A stretch of DNA of 64,000 bases, from the NCBI GenBank assembly GCA_914767715.1, contig OU612072.1, positions 10,848,001 to 10,912,000 on the forward strand. The letters run 5' to 3'. The position numbers and the translations under genes are program-made. The notes below the pieces were generated by a model. That model had not been told where the DNA came from. It saw only the letters and a list, made by a program, of their open reading frames with translations, and ran no database searches. The stretch is from Membranipora membranacea. Taxonomy: Eukaryota > Bryozoa > Gymnolaemata > Cheilostomatida > Membraniporidae. Positions 9,849 through 20,289 of this stretch are shown piece after piece; position 1 is the first letter of the stretch; each line of letters starts with the position of its first letter.

Positions 9849-11744
9849 CATAGAGATATTATATACTCTAGAGTGGACAATATGTAAATAGCATCTGTTT
9901 TTGTCCTACTTAATTATTGCGAGATCCAGGACGCGACGCAATCTGGTTGTGCATGGCCAGTGCCTGTATCATATAATTTATCATTGAGATTTTAGGAATT
10001 TGGTGTGAAAAAAAATGTCTATGTTTTCCCATGAAAATAAGCCAAAGCCCCAACCACAAACACATCATTGTGATGAAAATGAATTACCCGGCTAGCTTTT
10101 TTTTCTACTGCCACTTGCCAGCCATATAAGCTGTGTCCTGTCTCTCTTACTCATGTGTTACACATTCAGTGGGTTTGTTTTATTTTTGATTAAATGATGT
10201 ACGAGTAGCCTGTGAACAAGTGATCAGAGGTGTAAAGTTTTTCAGCTTGCCTCATTTTCAGTCACAGTGTACATAATGTCAAGATTGAGATTTGCTCTTC
10301 AGATAACATTACTTTATTGAGGGTATTATTATAGGCTTTTTTGTTTCTTATGTCAAAGAAGATCAATTAAGATTGGCGCTAAAATCAGATGTGGTGTTAC
10401 TGTTAGTCCTCATTGCTCATAAGATCACTTTCTGGTTGCCTCTCTTATATTTTTATAGCATCAATCCATTTCTGACAGAGAATCACAGCTGTATGAAATG
10501 CTAACTCTGGTCATTTCAAAGGATCGAACACTACTTCACTAATCCCCTTCCCTCAAAACTATCCTAACAAATACACATGTATACGTCAACTACCAGCGCC
10601 ATTACTGGAGTATATACAAAATATTATGTATGATGCTGAAGTTGCCATCTCAACTAATTTACAAACACAAACCAACAACCATAGTCATAATAATCATACC
10701 AGAAAATTGTATCAAACATCCACAACGACCGCTCTGAAGCAAATGGTCCCTTACTTCAAGTATGGTGAAAAATCAGAAATATCCGTCCACTAAAAATGTC
10801 ACATTAGTGAGTGTTTGCTCTGAAAAATCTGGAGTCAGTCTGGATAGGTATGTATGTGAGTTTTCCATTTACAGATTTACTTGATACTCAGCGACTTATC
10901 AAAAAAGCTTGTTACAAAATACATTCATTTATTTATTTATGCTTTCAAAACCTGCTGTGTATGGTTGAATGGTTTTGCGAATTCAAAAACTAGAGGACAC
11001 CATCGGGGAGGAAATTTAGAGCTTTAAATGACATAGCCAAATCTAAACGACGAATCTTAGTCAGAACCGTATGTAAATTGCTTCTGCAAATGGCGGAACT
11101 TAGCGGCCGACTTTTAACCTCCAGTCAGCTTATCCACAAGCTATCTGTACACCTTATACTGAACAAATAACAATAGGCAAAAGCGGACCTGTTCCACTGT
11201 AATAAAATTGACTATTCATAATCAGTGGACAATCCCATACGCAGTAGCTCTCAATTGTTATTGGATTTTACATTGATTATTAATAATCAATTTTATTACA
11301 GTGGAACAGGTCGCGCTTTTGCCTATTAACTCACTTGATGGATAACATATGAGTAAAAGAGACAGAATCCAACTTATGGTTGAGAGAAACGTGGAAAAAA
11401 AACAATCTAGCCCGGTAATTTTTTTTCATCACAATGATGTGTTTGCGGTTGAGGCTTTGGCTTATTTTCATGGGAAAACATAGAAAATTTTTTCTAATGG
11501 CTGCAAGTGAAAATACCTACAAATGTATCACATGGTGTGACATGAAAAATTTTCCAAAAAAATGGCTAATAGCGCTCTAAAACATAAATTTTCATGCTCA
11601 ATTCCTATATTCTCAATGATAACTTATATGATACAGGCACTATCCATGCACAACCAGATTGCGTCACGTCATGAATTTCGCAATAATTAAGTAGGACGTT
11701 TTGAGCACTGCATTGTCCACTCTAGAGTATATAATAACTCTATG
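9849..11744. mobile_element. Long-TIR (foldback-like) DNA element, non-autonomous
   Basis: Sequence from about 9849 to 10100 (catagag, then ctctagagtggacaat, cgcaatctggttgtgcatgg, ccatgaaaataagccaaagc) recurs inverted at about 11406-11744. The right arm carries roughly 90 extra bases. The arms are diverged but matched along their length, so these are terminal inverted repeats of about 250-340 bp. The 1.3-kb interior has no transposase-like frame. The direct repeat gtatagat lies at or within 4 bases of both ends and is a possible target duplication. The interior holds a second, smaller TIR element. Confidence 0.7.
11173..11327. mobile_element. Nested MITE with 40-bp terminal inverted repeats
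   Basis: The left arm aataggcaaaagcggacctg continues through gttccactgtaataaaattga. The right end reads the same in inverse (caattttattacagtggaac, then gcgcttttgcctatt). The whole element is about 155 bp with no coding frame, flanked by aac on both sides, a possible short target duplication. It lies inside the long-TIR element and so inserted later, unless it is an original part of that element. Confidence 0.65.
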
Positions 11745-11899
11745 GTATAGATTGACTGCATCCGCCATATATCTGTGCCTAGTAGTCAGTGAACTGTAGC
11801 AGGACTTATAAAGGTTTAGCCCTTGCATTGTATTGGGACCCTTCCCTCATATTATAGATCTTCTAGATGTTATTTTAAAGTTCACTTTGCTCAATATAG

Positions 11900-12169
11900 A
11901 CCGTGTTTGTGATGATGTGATGGTCGACTCTTCAGATGAAGAGAAGGGCAATGCATACTGCCCTGGTGAGTAATAAATCATTTAGAAGACCAACATTCAG
12001 TGTTAGAATCTAGGGGGGATACAAAGAGATAGTGTTCCATTTCCTACTTTGTCTAGGGGGACGAACCCCACTATATTATATCATAACCCAGGTTACTTCA
12101 CTGAGTTATCCAAAGCATGATGCCTTTTCATTTTTAATCACCACAGGACCCCGGCAGCCGGGGGCCTAG
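11900..12169 (+). CDS. Possible last two exons of an unidentified gene
   Basis: A 66-base segment at 11900-11965 has an acceptor (gctcaatatag) and a strong donor (ctg|gtgagt), with two leading bases and one trailing base. Its frame reads RVCDDVMVDSSDEEKGNAYC. A second acceptor at 12145-12146 (ttttaatcaccacag) continues the same phase for six codons to TAG at 12167-12169. The phases fit, but the evidence is only short open frames and splice consensus. No homology is recognised, and the link to the exon at 8449 is unknown. Confidence 0.25.
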
Positions 12170-12727
12170 GTATAGTTGGCATCCTCCTACCTTAACTACA
12201 ATTACAGCATTGTTTACAGAATCATCGGTTTTTTTGCCTACACCACTAACTCACCGCTTACCACAATCACAATCACAACCACAATCTTCTCACTCATCAT
12301 TCATGACTGTGTTGGAACCATAGCATTATGTATCTCATCGTTTGAATATTTTTGTTTTAGATTACTGAACATCACAATGTGAAATTAAATCAGCAGTCCA
12401 ACTGTCCCTCTCAAAATCTAAAACCAAGGAAAATCAACATCTGGTATCGATTATTTTTAGTACCATAAAAGGGACATCTGCTAGCATCAAATAGAGTTAT
12501 ATTCTTCAATTGGCATTCATATAATAAAAATCAATACCACTGACGACCTTGTAACGGTAAAAAATGAAAGGGAAAGTATGAATTCCGACTTATCAAAAAA
12601 TTTCAACAATAAACCAAGGGATATAAATACTTGCCATCAGTTCGGCTCCAGCGTTGTCATAAAATCCTATCAGTTAGTTTGCACTCTATCATCTGCTATC
12701 GCGATTAATTTAGCTCACACATCGTCA
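12170..12727. other. Non-coding interval upstream of LINE tail
   Basis: This is AT-rich sequence with only short open frames of biased composition (Thr/Ile-rich from an acaaccaca-like stretch near 12260). I see no gene or recognisable repeat here. Confidence 0.4.
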
Positions 12728-12999
12728 TTTTTTTTTTTTTTTTTTTTTTTTTACACTTTTATTGGCAGTCTATTTCATTCCAGTAGTGGAATGTTTTCCG
12801 AATAGTGCCGAAAAAAAAAAGGAAAAGGAAAAGAGAAAAAAAAAAGGAAAGCTTGAGACTGAAGATGAGTTAAAATGTTTCAGTAGTGAGGTGGAAATAG
12901 ATAGGATGACTTTGAGAAGGGAGAAAATAAAAATGTTAAGATAATTTCATTATAGTATTGTGCAGAGGCAAAACTTGTTGCAGAGATAAAAAGATAATG

Positions 13000-15849
13000 T
13001 TATAATTGAAACAAAAGATATTTGAATACGCCAGATTTAAATGATGTTACTTTGCTCAGTGAGCGTATTGACAAAGGAAGATTATTAAAAGATGAAGCAA
13101 TTGCAATGTTTAGTTTATCATTAGGAGGTAAAATAAGAAAATTATCTCGCTTGGGGTATCTTCGATTTCTAGAAAGAAAAAGATCATTAATATAGCTAGG
13201 TGTGTTGTTATACATTATTCTGTAGGCATAGAGAGAACTAAAATATATAAGAAGACTAGGAAGTGGCAATATTTTTAAAGTACGACATAAGAAAAACGTA
13301 TTTGATAATTGAACTGGATTGTAATGAATATTTGCAATAATTCTTAGCGCAGCTTTCTGATAAACATAAAGTGAATCTAGCTGATATTTTGGACTGATAT
13401 TCAAGAAAAATTGTATTCCATTTATGATGTGGCAATGTATGAATTGAAAGTAAAACTGTCTGGCTGATTGTGTGGTCAAAAATGTTCTGCATAATTGTAA
13501 CAAATTGGTATTTTTTTGTATTTTAGTTTTTATTAATTCAATATGATTATCAAATGACATCGAATCACTAATTGTAAATCCGAGTAGTTTTGTGGTAGAT
13601 GATTGTAACAGGGTGGTATTGGAGAATTTTAAATCAAATTTATGTTTTGCATTGCCAAAAACAAGGTAATGGGATTTTTTTATATTTATTGTCATCTGAT
13701 TATTATAGCACCATTCTTGGATGACACCCAAGTCACCCCTACAATGTTGCTCCAGAGACTGTGGATCTTTCTGATGGCATATAAATACAGTATCGTCTGC
13801 ATACGCATAAGCAGTTGAGGACAGGGGTAAATTTAACATATCATTTATGAACACAAGAAATAAAGTTGGAGCTAAAATTGAACCCTGTGGAACACCTATG
13901 TTAATTGGTTTTTTTTCTGAAGCAATTTGATTATAAAATACATATTGTTGCCGGTCATCAAGAAATGATTTTATCAACTTCAATGAGGGACCAATTATTT
14001 TATAAGAAGCGAGTTTATTAAACAAGATATCATGGTTTACACAGTCGAAAGCCTTACAGAAGTCCAAGAACATTCCTATAACACACCTATTTTTTTGCTT
14101 TTGGTGGAGCACATCTGACACCACTTTATGTACAGCATCAGAGCAAGAGTAATTACTTCTGAATCCTGATTGAAGAGGGTGAATAGCTTTTATGTCAGTC
14201 AGGAAAGTCATTAAACATTTATTTATATGTTTTTCAAAAATCTTTGACAATATAGGCAGAATCGATATAGGTCTGTAATTTGATGGATCATTCGGATCTC
14301 CACCCTTAAAAACAGGGGTTACTCTAGCTGTCTTCCAACATTTGGGGAAATCACCCTCAATAAGAATCTGATTGAAGATGTCGGTCAATATATAAACGAC
14401 AAAAGGGAGCGTCTTTTTAAGCATCATAACTGAGATACCATCAGGACCAGTCGATTTCTTATCAGAAAAAGATTTGAGATATAGGCAAATTGATGCAGGA
14501 GTAAATCTTTTAAAGTTAGACAAGAATTTTTCCTGAGAGTTTGTAGGTAGTAGATTATCTCTGATTTCAGGGGTATTTTTTGAATGATTTTCCTTTTTAA
14601 ACCCATGACCTAGTATATCAGCGATTGTTGAGAAATGATTGTTCAGGTCTTTGCTGGTAAGAGTTGAAGAAGAACTAGAAGACTTATTCTTTGTCTTTCC
14701 GATGTTGAGGGCGTCCCAAATTGGTTTTGTATTATTATTTGCTGAGTTTTTAACCAAACCAGAAAAATACGTCTTCTTTTTTTTGTTTATAAGATTTGTA
14801 ACTAAATTTCTCTGCTTTTTGTAATCATCCCAGTTTTGAGAGCGTTTTAGTGAATCCCTTATTTTCATTTGTCTAGAGACTTCAATATCAAGCCATGGTG
14901 GTAAAACTTCTGTCTTTACAAAACGAACTTTCCTCCTAACATTTAGACTAATTTTCTCCAAAAACAACTGATTGAAACTTTCTATCATCTCACTAGATGA
15001 CCTGAGATATCGAATGATATCCCAATTAACATCTGAAAAAGATCTGCGTAAATTTTCTGGGGTCATTCTAGAAAAGTCATTGAAGCTTATTTTGAATTTT
15101 TTTACACTTGGGACAACACCTATTTTTCTTATGCTATATGTGAGATAGTGATCACTTACAGCTGTTTTTAATACTGAGGTATGTCGTAAGTTACAATCCT
15201 TATTTGTGTAAATATGATCAAGCAGGCTAGATGAATTTTCGCTGACACGTGTTGGCTCATTCACCATTTGTTTGAAAGAGAATCTGGAGAAAATTGGTAG
15301 CCATTTTTTCTTTCTGCTATTTTCCAAGAGATTTACATTAAAGTCACCAAGAATGATGACTTCTTCTGTGTTCTTGGTGCAACAATCTAGGTAAAGTCTC
15401 AAAGAGTCATTCCAAGAAATTAATGAGTTCGGAGGACGATAAATGAAGGAAATTAAGAAAGCATGAGATGCTTTATGGCGAATTTTGATGGTAATAGATT
15501 CATCAATTATGTGATTGAAATCATAGATTAATTCATATTGAATACCCTGCTTTATATAACATATTATACCACCTCCAGGTCGAGGTTTCCTATCTCTTCT
15601 TAACATATCATATGATGGAATTTGATAAAAAGAATCTGGTTTGTTTCCATCCAGAAAAGTCTCGCTTAAACCAAAGATTGAAAAATTGTAAGTAGACAAT
15701 ATGTGTCTCACTTCATCAATTTTTGAAGTGATTCCACGAATATTCAAATGGGCAAAAGAAAAACGATTTTTGATCACTTTTAAAGTGTCAAAATTAGGTT
15801 GAGAAAAATTTGTATTGAAAGGTTGGCCTGTTGTTTGGAGCTTACTCAT
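13000..15849 (-). CDS. LINE ORF2: endonuclease and reverse transcriptase
   Basis: 949 aa, the enzyme of target-primed reverse transcription. The N-terminal apurinic-like endonuclease shows its usual motifs in order: LNIRG (Asn36), LSET (Glu63), YRPP (138-140), ILGDFN (Asp169, Asn171) and SDH (232-234). The reverse transcriptase core follows: STGPDGI at 466-472, NYRPIS at 524-529, the block-A catalytic aspartate in FLDFCKAFD (Asp596), GVPQGS at 652-657 and YADD at 683-686. All catalytic residues expected for both activities are present. The RT domain is followed by about 260 residues without a recognisable RNase H, consistent with the CR1/L2 group. The ATG lies in the overlap ATGAGTAA with the ORF1 stop, suggesting termination-reinitiation. 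Confidence 0.93.
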   Translation of the reverse strand: MSKLQTTGQPFNTNFSQPNFDTLKVIKNRFSFAHLNIRGITSKIDEVRHILSTYNFSIFGLSETFLDGNKPDSFYQIPSYDMLRRDRKPRPGGGIICYIKQGIQYELIYDFNHIIDESITIKIRHKASHAFLISFIYRPPNSLISWNDSLRLYLDCCTKNTEEVIILGDFNVNLLENSRKKKWLPIFSRFSFKQMVNEPTRVSENSSSLLDHIYTNKDCNLRHTSVLKTAVSDHYLTYSIRKIGVVPSVKKFKISFNDFSRMTPENLRRSFSDVNWDIIRYLRSSSEMIESFNQLFLEKISLNVRRKVRFVKTEVLPPWLDIEVSRQMKIRDSLKRSQNWDDYKKQRNLVTNLINKKKKTYFSGLVKNSANNNTKPIWDALNIGKTKNKSSSSSSTLTSKDLNNHFSTIADILGHGFKKENHSKNTPEIRDNLLPTNSQEKFLSNFKRFTPASICLYLKSFSDKKSTGPDGISVMMLKKTLPFVVYILTDIFNQILIEGDFPKCWKTARVTPVFKGGDPNDPSNYRPISILPILSKIFEKHINKCLMTFLTDIKAIHPLQSGFRSNYSCSDAVHKVVSDVLHQKQKNRCVIGMFLDFCKAFDCVNHDILFNKLASYKIIGPSLKLIKSFLDDRQQYVFYNQIASEKKPINIGVPQGSILAPTLFLVFINDMLNLPLSSTAYAYADDTVFICHQKDPQSLEQHCRGDLGVIQEWCYNNQMTINIKKSHYLVFGNAKHKFDLKFSNTTLLQSSTTKLLGFTISDSMSFDNHIELIKTKIQKNTNLLQLCRTFLTTQSARQFYFQFIHCHIINGIQFFLNISPKYQLDSLYVYQKAALRIIANIHYNPVQLSNTFFLCRTLKILPLPSLLIYFSSLYAYRIMYNNTPSYINDLFLSRNRRYPKRDNFLILPPNDKLNIAIASSFNNLPLSIRSLSKVTSFKSGVFKYLLFQL

Positions 15850-16735
15850 CTATATGTCTTGTTGTGTTCCTTTTATCTCCTGGTGTTTTCAATGATAGTA
15901 TAATATTGTACATTGAAGGGAATTTGATTTTCCCTATCTCCATAGCTTTCTTTGTCTCATTCTCCGACTGGAACTGGATACTGATGGCACGTAGTGGTCT
16001 GTCATCTCTATCCCTCAGTCTCTTGACGCAAAGTGCTCTAAATTCATGGTTGACATCTCTCAAAATGTCCTCTTCTCCAAATGCCAATGGCACATTAGGG
16101 ACAATCAGGATGTTTGTAGGTTTTGCTACAGTGTGCCTCATTGATGATCCACCAAGGAAATTAGTTTTCCAGCCTTCAATTATACGTGTTCTCTGTGTAT
16201 CATCTTCAATTTGTATGATAAACTTACACCTATCCGGGTATTCTCTACTAAATTGATATTTGTTTATAATTGTAATATCCATTGGTCCAAAAACTTTGCA
16301 CAAGTGCAATCTTATTTCATCTTTTTCTATTTCTTGCGGTCGTGCCAAGTTATGAAGAACAATACATTTCTTCCAGTTGAAGATAGATGTTGTTTTATTT
16401 TGGTTGTTATATTTCGTTTGTTCTCTCCGCCATTGGATTGGCTCATCTTTTTTTTCGGTGTTGCTCCTGGTGTTCTGGTGTACGATATTACGTTTGAGCA
16501 CATCAGAGGCGAGGACTTTATGATTTTTCAACTCATCTGTCATGCTCTTCATCTCTGTAGAGAGGACTTTTATGTCCTCTCCTAAACATGACATTTTTTT
16601 TTCTATGTTTATGGTGTTGTCACTGTATTTCCCTTCTAAGAGTTCCAATGTTTTTCGCAAGTATGCGACATCACTCGTTAAGGTTTTGACTTGGAGTGCC
16701 AGGTACTTACAATTAGTACACTCCGATGTAGTCAT
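15842..16735 (-). CDS. LINE ORF1: coiled-coil RNA-binding protein
   Basis: 297 aa. In LINEs this product binds element RNA to form the ribonucleoprotein used in retrotransposition. Residues 12-75 have heptad-like leucine spacing and should form a coiled coil, preceded by a CTNC pair (6-9). A basic linker (about 76-115) leads to a segment at 121-200 beginning WKKCIVLHNLARP and to another at 205-285 (NILIVPNVPLAF onward). Both resemble RRM-type folds in their hydrophobic strand pattern, but that is inference. No CCHC zinc knuckle is visible. It overlaps the ORF2 start by 8 bases. Confidence 0.8.
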   Translation of the reverse strand: MTTSECTNCKYLALQVKTLTSDVAYLRKTLELLEGKYSDNTINIEKKMSCLGEDIKVLSTEMKSMTDELKNHKVLASDVLKRNIVHQNTRSNTEKKDEPIQWRREQTKYNNQNKTTSIFNWKKCIVLHNLARPQEIEKDEIRLHLCKVFGPMDITIINKYQFSREYPDRCKFIIQIEDDTQRTRIIEGWKTNFLGGSSMRHTVAKPTNILIVPNVPLAFGEEDILRDVNHEFRALCVKRLRDRDDRPLRAISIQFQSENETKKAMEIGKIKFPSMYNIILSLKTPGDKRNTTRHIDE

Positions 16736-16841
16736 TGTTGGTGCTTGATGAGATGATTTACTAAAGGTACAAATACCAGTGTCTGAGGTACTATTACCAA
16801 TATCAAAGTTTTTGTCATCTAATAATAAAGGGGGGGGGGGG

Positions 16842-17444
16842 AGTTTTCACATTTTCACTAGCAATCAGCAGTCAAATTGTGAAGCCAAGAGGATATTATT
16901 GTTGATTTTCATAATGCATATGATACTAGTCGTTGTGTTATGGTGCAGCAAAACCTTCTTAGGGATCGGCCTTGTGCCAAACAGTGGTTAATGAATAAGT
17001 GTTGCTATGTATCATTTTTGCGCCAAACTGTTTACTCAACAAAGTTTGTTTTTTGCTTATTACCCATAATGCAACACTACAATAAAAACAATCACTTAAA
17101 TTGAGCACCCATACAAAGTCACACGATGAGTATCGATAGTAGTGAAACTTGAAGCCAATACATCCTGCGGTTGCCCAGCATGCATTTTTTGATTATCCAT
17201 GAAGCCAGTCAAGCAAATTTTCTGTCCATCTGGGACTATCTAGCGTTGACAATCTGTCAAAATTAGTTTCTGAAATTTATTCAAAATTACTGCCAAAAAC
17301 AGACTCCCCCTTCACTCCTTCACATGGACATAACCTCGCAGCCCGTCAAGCTAAAGAGTCGTACGTGAGCAAAATATGTTTATTGACAATATTTCAAGAT
17401 CGTGATGCCCTTTCAATTGAACAGAGTTTTTGCCACTTGATTTC
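16842..17444. other. Interval between LINE and RING exon
   Basis: No coding frame of note. It should contain the 5' flank and intron upstream of the RING-finger exon, since a splice acceptor (cttgatttcag) lies just before that exon's short untranslated leader. I see no core promoter element that I would call. Confidence 0.3.
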
Positions 17445-17460
17445 AGAGCCATAAATAACG

Positions 17461-18238
17461 ATGGAAATGACTGAAGATCAGGTAACACATGATGAGTCAA
17501 ACTGTGGATTCTGTCTGCAGAAGATGACTTATATGGTCAAACCTCACCAGTTACCCTGTTCTCATGTCTTCTGTTTACCCTGCCTCGAAGACGATCCCAA
17601 TAAAGACTGCCCTGTGTGCGGGTGAATTATTGCTACTATCATCATGTGTATAGCTTATTGACCCTTCTGTGATATTTGTCTGTCAAATTATGTTCTTAAT
17701 TCATTTTGACAATAGAATTCGAGGCATATTTTATCTCTCTGTTAAACATGGTGCAATGTTACAACCTGATTCCGTTCTGAAGATTATATTTTTAACTTTT
17801 TACCACAAAAATTTGTTTGTAAACTGGTGTTGTCTGAACCTGTTCAGAAAGAAGACAACTTTGTTTTCAAAGGCTTTTTTTTACATTTGTTACATTCCCG
17901 ATATGTTTCAAGTCTTTTTAGTTTTCATACTGTTACAGTTATTATCATAGAGCCTTTCTTGTTGTGTTTTGGACTGACAAACAAAAATATGTGGTTGTCT
18001 AATTTGTACATTCTGCCTGTTTAGAAGAGGTAATTCTCGCACCCATCTGCCATAGAAAATTGGAACCTGAAGCAAATCAGGGCTAAATACCCAGTTTCAG
18101 GAACTGATACAATTTTCGGAACTTAAGAACACAAGATGTGTCCATGATATCAGATTATCAGAGGATGGGGCAACATCTGCTTTGGCATGCAGAGAGGAGG
18201 GAGCAAAGCTATTCACTCTGATTGATCAAAATGATTGA
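17461..18238 (+). pseudogene. RING-finger (TRIM-like) gene, second exon frameshifted
   Basis: Exon 1 (coding 17461-17621) follows an acceptor at about 17446 and a short leader. It encodes 53 residues with a full C3HC4 RING: Cys15, Cys18, Cys33, His35, Cys38, Cys41, Cys50 and Cys53 (CGFC, LPCSHVFCLPC, CPVC). RING proteins recruit E2 enzymes as ubiquitin ligases. The donor is cgg|gtgaat. An acceptor at 18053-18054 (atctgccatag) continues the phase into KLEPEANQG, then hits TAA. Shifted by one base, the frame runs LNTQFQELIQFSEL through KLFTLIDQND to TGA 18236-18238. The Gly-Leu-x-x-x-Phe-x-x-Leu pattern after the last RING cysteine is what TRIM-type proteins show. One missing base therefore explains the break: a pseudogene or a sequence error. 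No B-box, coiled coil or SPRY was identified. An upstream acceptor at 18023-18024 is an alternative start for exon 2. Confidence 0.6.
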
Positions 18239-18441
18239 GAAATGTTACTACAATGAAGTACAACCAATTGTAACAAATATGTCTGGTTTTAGCTTTTGAA
18301 GATGTGTAAAGATATTAACTTGATAAAAGCCAGCATCAACACCCTTGTTTTTTGTGTTACAGTACTGGGCAGTACATTCTGTATTTTGTAATGCACCCAA
18401 TCCGAATTTAATCCTGATTGATCGATGGTATCCATAAAGCA

Positions 18442-18447
18442 AATAAA
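18442..18447 (+). terminator. Polyadenylation signal AATAAA
   Basis: Canonical hexamer about 200 bases after the end of the frameshifted second RING-gene exon, on the same strand. This supports that exon being terminal. Confidence 0.4.
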
Positions 18448-20289
18448 TTTATTCATCCATGTTACTATTTATTGCAAAAATAAAACTTGCTGAAAATATA
18501 GAGTCAAAATGTCTTTTAAATGAGTAAAAACATTAGGCGGTGATGAAAATAATCGATCAGTAAAGGTGGGACTCCCCGCAGAACAAAAGGGCACAACTCC
18601 AAAAGACAATTGATGTCTTTCTACACTAATTGGACTAATTTGATGGCGCGCTCGGTTATGACAGCCGTGCATCCTAGCAGTTATTTCCCTTGATCTAAAA
18701 CTCCCCACTGCTTCATGCTATAAAATTTGGAAGGAAAACGCAAACACTGTGATCGTCAGCTATACATCTAAGCTGACGTTTGTATTATATTAATAGTTGA
18801 AATTAAGACTACTGTATCATGAAAAGATAGACATACTTGTGCTGGGATTATTAAATGGCTTACAAAACTACATAAAGCTTTCTTCAGACATCTATAATTC
18901 AATTAATACTTGACGTAATTTGATGAAACTTGGTCTCAACATAGTTCCTTATTTCTAGTTGATAAGTTACATACTGAATCATGTACTAGTAGCTGATTGC
19001 AATAATGATAGTGAATGAATATCCACCATTCTTTAAAATTGTGATATCTGAAGATTGTTTCATTGACATCAATATGTGTCTTGGTCTTGTTTCGGTCTCA
19101 TCTCAAATTTTGTTGCTGTCTCGGTCTCGACCTGACTCGCCAAAATCTGAAAATTGGCCATCACTAGTATTGCTGCCTTTTCAATTTATTTTGGATCCAG
19201 CGAAGACCAAATCAGCTGTGGAGGTGGAATGGTATTGCAAAATTCAGCTATCAAAGCCCTTTTTTACTCAGTTTGTTCTAGAGGCAAATTTCCCAGCACT
19301 GTGTATCTAAAACATTCATGAAGCATCCCAGCACCACCATGTAATGGCCATCAATTAAGCTTGAAGTGAAGAAACAGTCGTTTTTGTGGAACATTTTTCC
19401 GAGAAATATTTGAAGCACAAAATCAGATTAATTTCGAAGTAGTGTTGTAGCTTGTCAGAAATGTCAACTGTGCTTGGGTACACAGCAATAGTGTGCAGTA
19501 GAGTGGTGATTTTTCCTATCAACGTTTGGCAGAATGTAGTTTGTGGCATGGATTTCCAATTTTGGTCACACAATTTTCTTAGCGACAGAAATTTGCTGCA
19601 GCAACTTGAAAAGATTTCTATTTGGCAGGCCAAATTATGATACAGGATGGAGGAAACTTGCAATTCTAGTTATAACCAACCCTAACCTTAAAGAAACTCT
19701 CTTTTTTCCTTTTTCATCACTTTGAGGGCTGCATGGTTCAAAGTGATTAGAGGTGGAGGCTATCAATGCTAGATAGAATTACACATCAAACTCTCAGAAT
19801 GAATTGAGAGTTTGGCTCAACAAAACTCACACAGAAAGCGGCTATCATTTTTTATCTCTGTAACTTTTAAGTATATTTCCTATCAACTGTAAATTTCAAT
19901 CTGATGTACGGTTTTAATGATACTTAGTATCTTCAACTTCCAGGGTGGTAATGAGATTTCCAGTTGCTGACAGGCTTTCAGCTAATCTGCTGGATGCGAT
20001 AATTATTGTTATTTGCATTTAGTTTTCAAGCAATGCATGAATTGTTTGGCGATTGATTTTGAAATGGATAACACAAGCAAGAGAATGCCTAGCACTTAAT
20101 CCACCATTTCATCAATTTAGGAGACTCTCTGTAGTGATGGGGCAAAGAGTGTGAATTTTTTCTTTGAATGTTATACAAAGGAACATTGTTGAAGAAAACT
20201 CCAATTCAATAAATTTAAAAAATACTACATCCTGCAAAGCTGTAAGCAAGGATGCAACAAGGCAAAGAGAAGATAACTAAGGTTTTAAA
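18448..20289. other. Non-coding interval before the array
   Basis: Open frames up to about 100 codons occur on both strands (for example 19005-19310 and 19355-19663), but none has splice support, biased codon usage or recognisable motifs. A cluster of ggtctcgtctcggtctcg-like repeats near 19080-19140 is low complexity. I see no gene here. Confidence 0.4.

Larger units (their letters stand above)
12728..16841 (-). mobile_element. Near full-length CR1/L2-like LINE
   Basis: A two-ORF non-LTR retrotransposon lies on the minus strand. The poly(A) tail appears on the plus strand as a run of 25 T at 12728-12752. The 3'UTR (12753-12999) contains purine-rich stretches. ORF2 (15849-13000) and ORF1 (16735-15842) are both uninterrupted. 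The 5'UTR runs about 100 bases up to a 12-base homopolymer (G on plus, C on minus) at 16830-16841, where I place the approximate 5' end. No target duplication is obvious. Intact frames and a long pure tail indicate a recent insertion. Clade placement among CR1, L2, Rex1 and Daphne cannot be settled by eye. Confidence 0.88.

Noticed and set aside
15831-16748. Plus-strand frames of 68-141 codons opposite LINE ORF1
   Set aside because: They are shadows of the minus-strand ORF1, with no motifs of their own.
19005-19663. Two frames of about 100 codons on opposite strands
   Set aside because: Composition looks random, there are no splice sites, and low-complexity sequence lies nearby.
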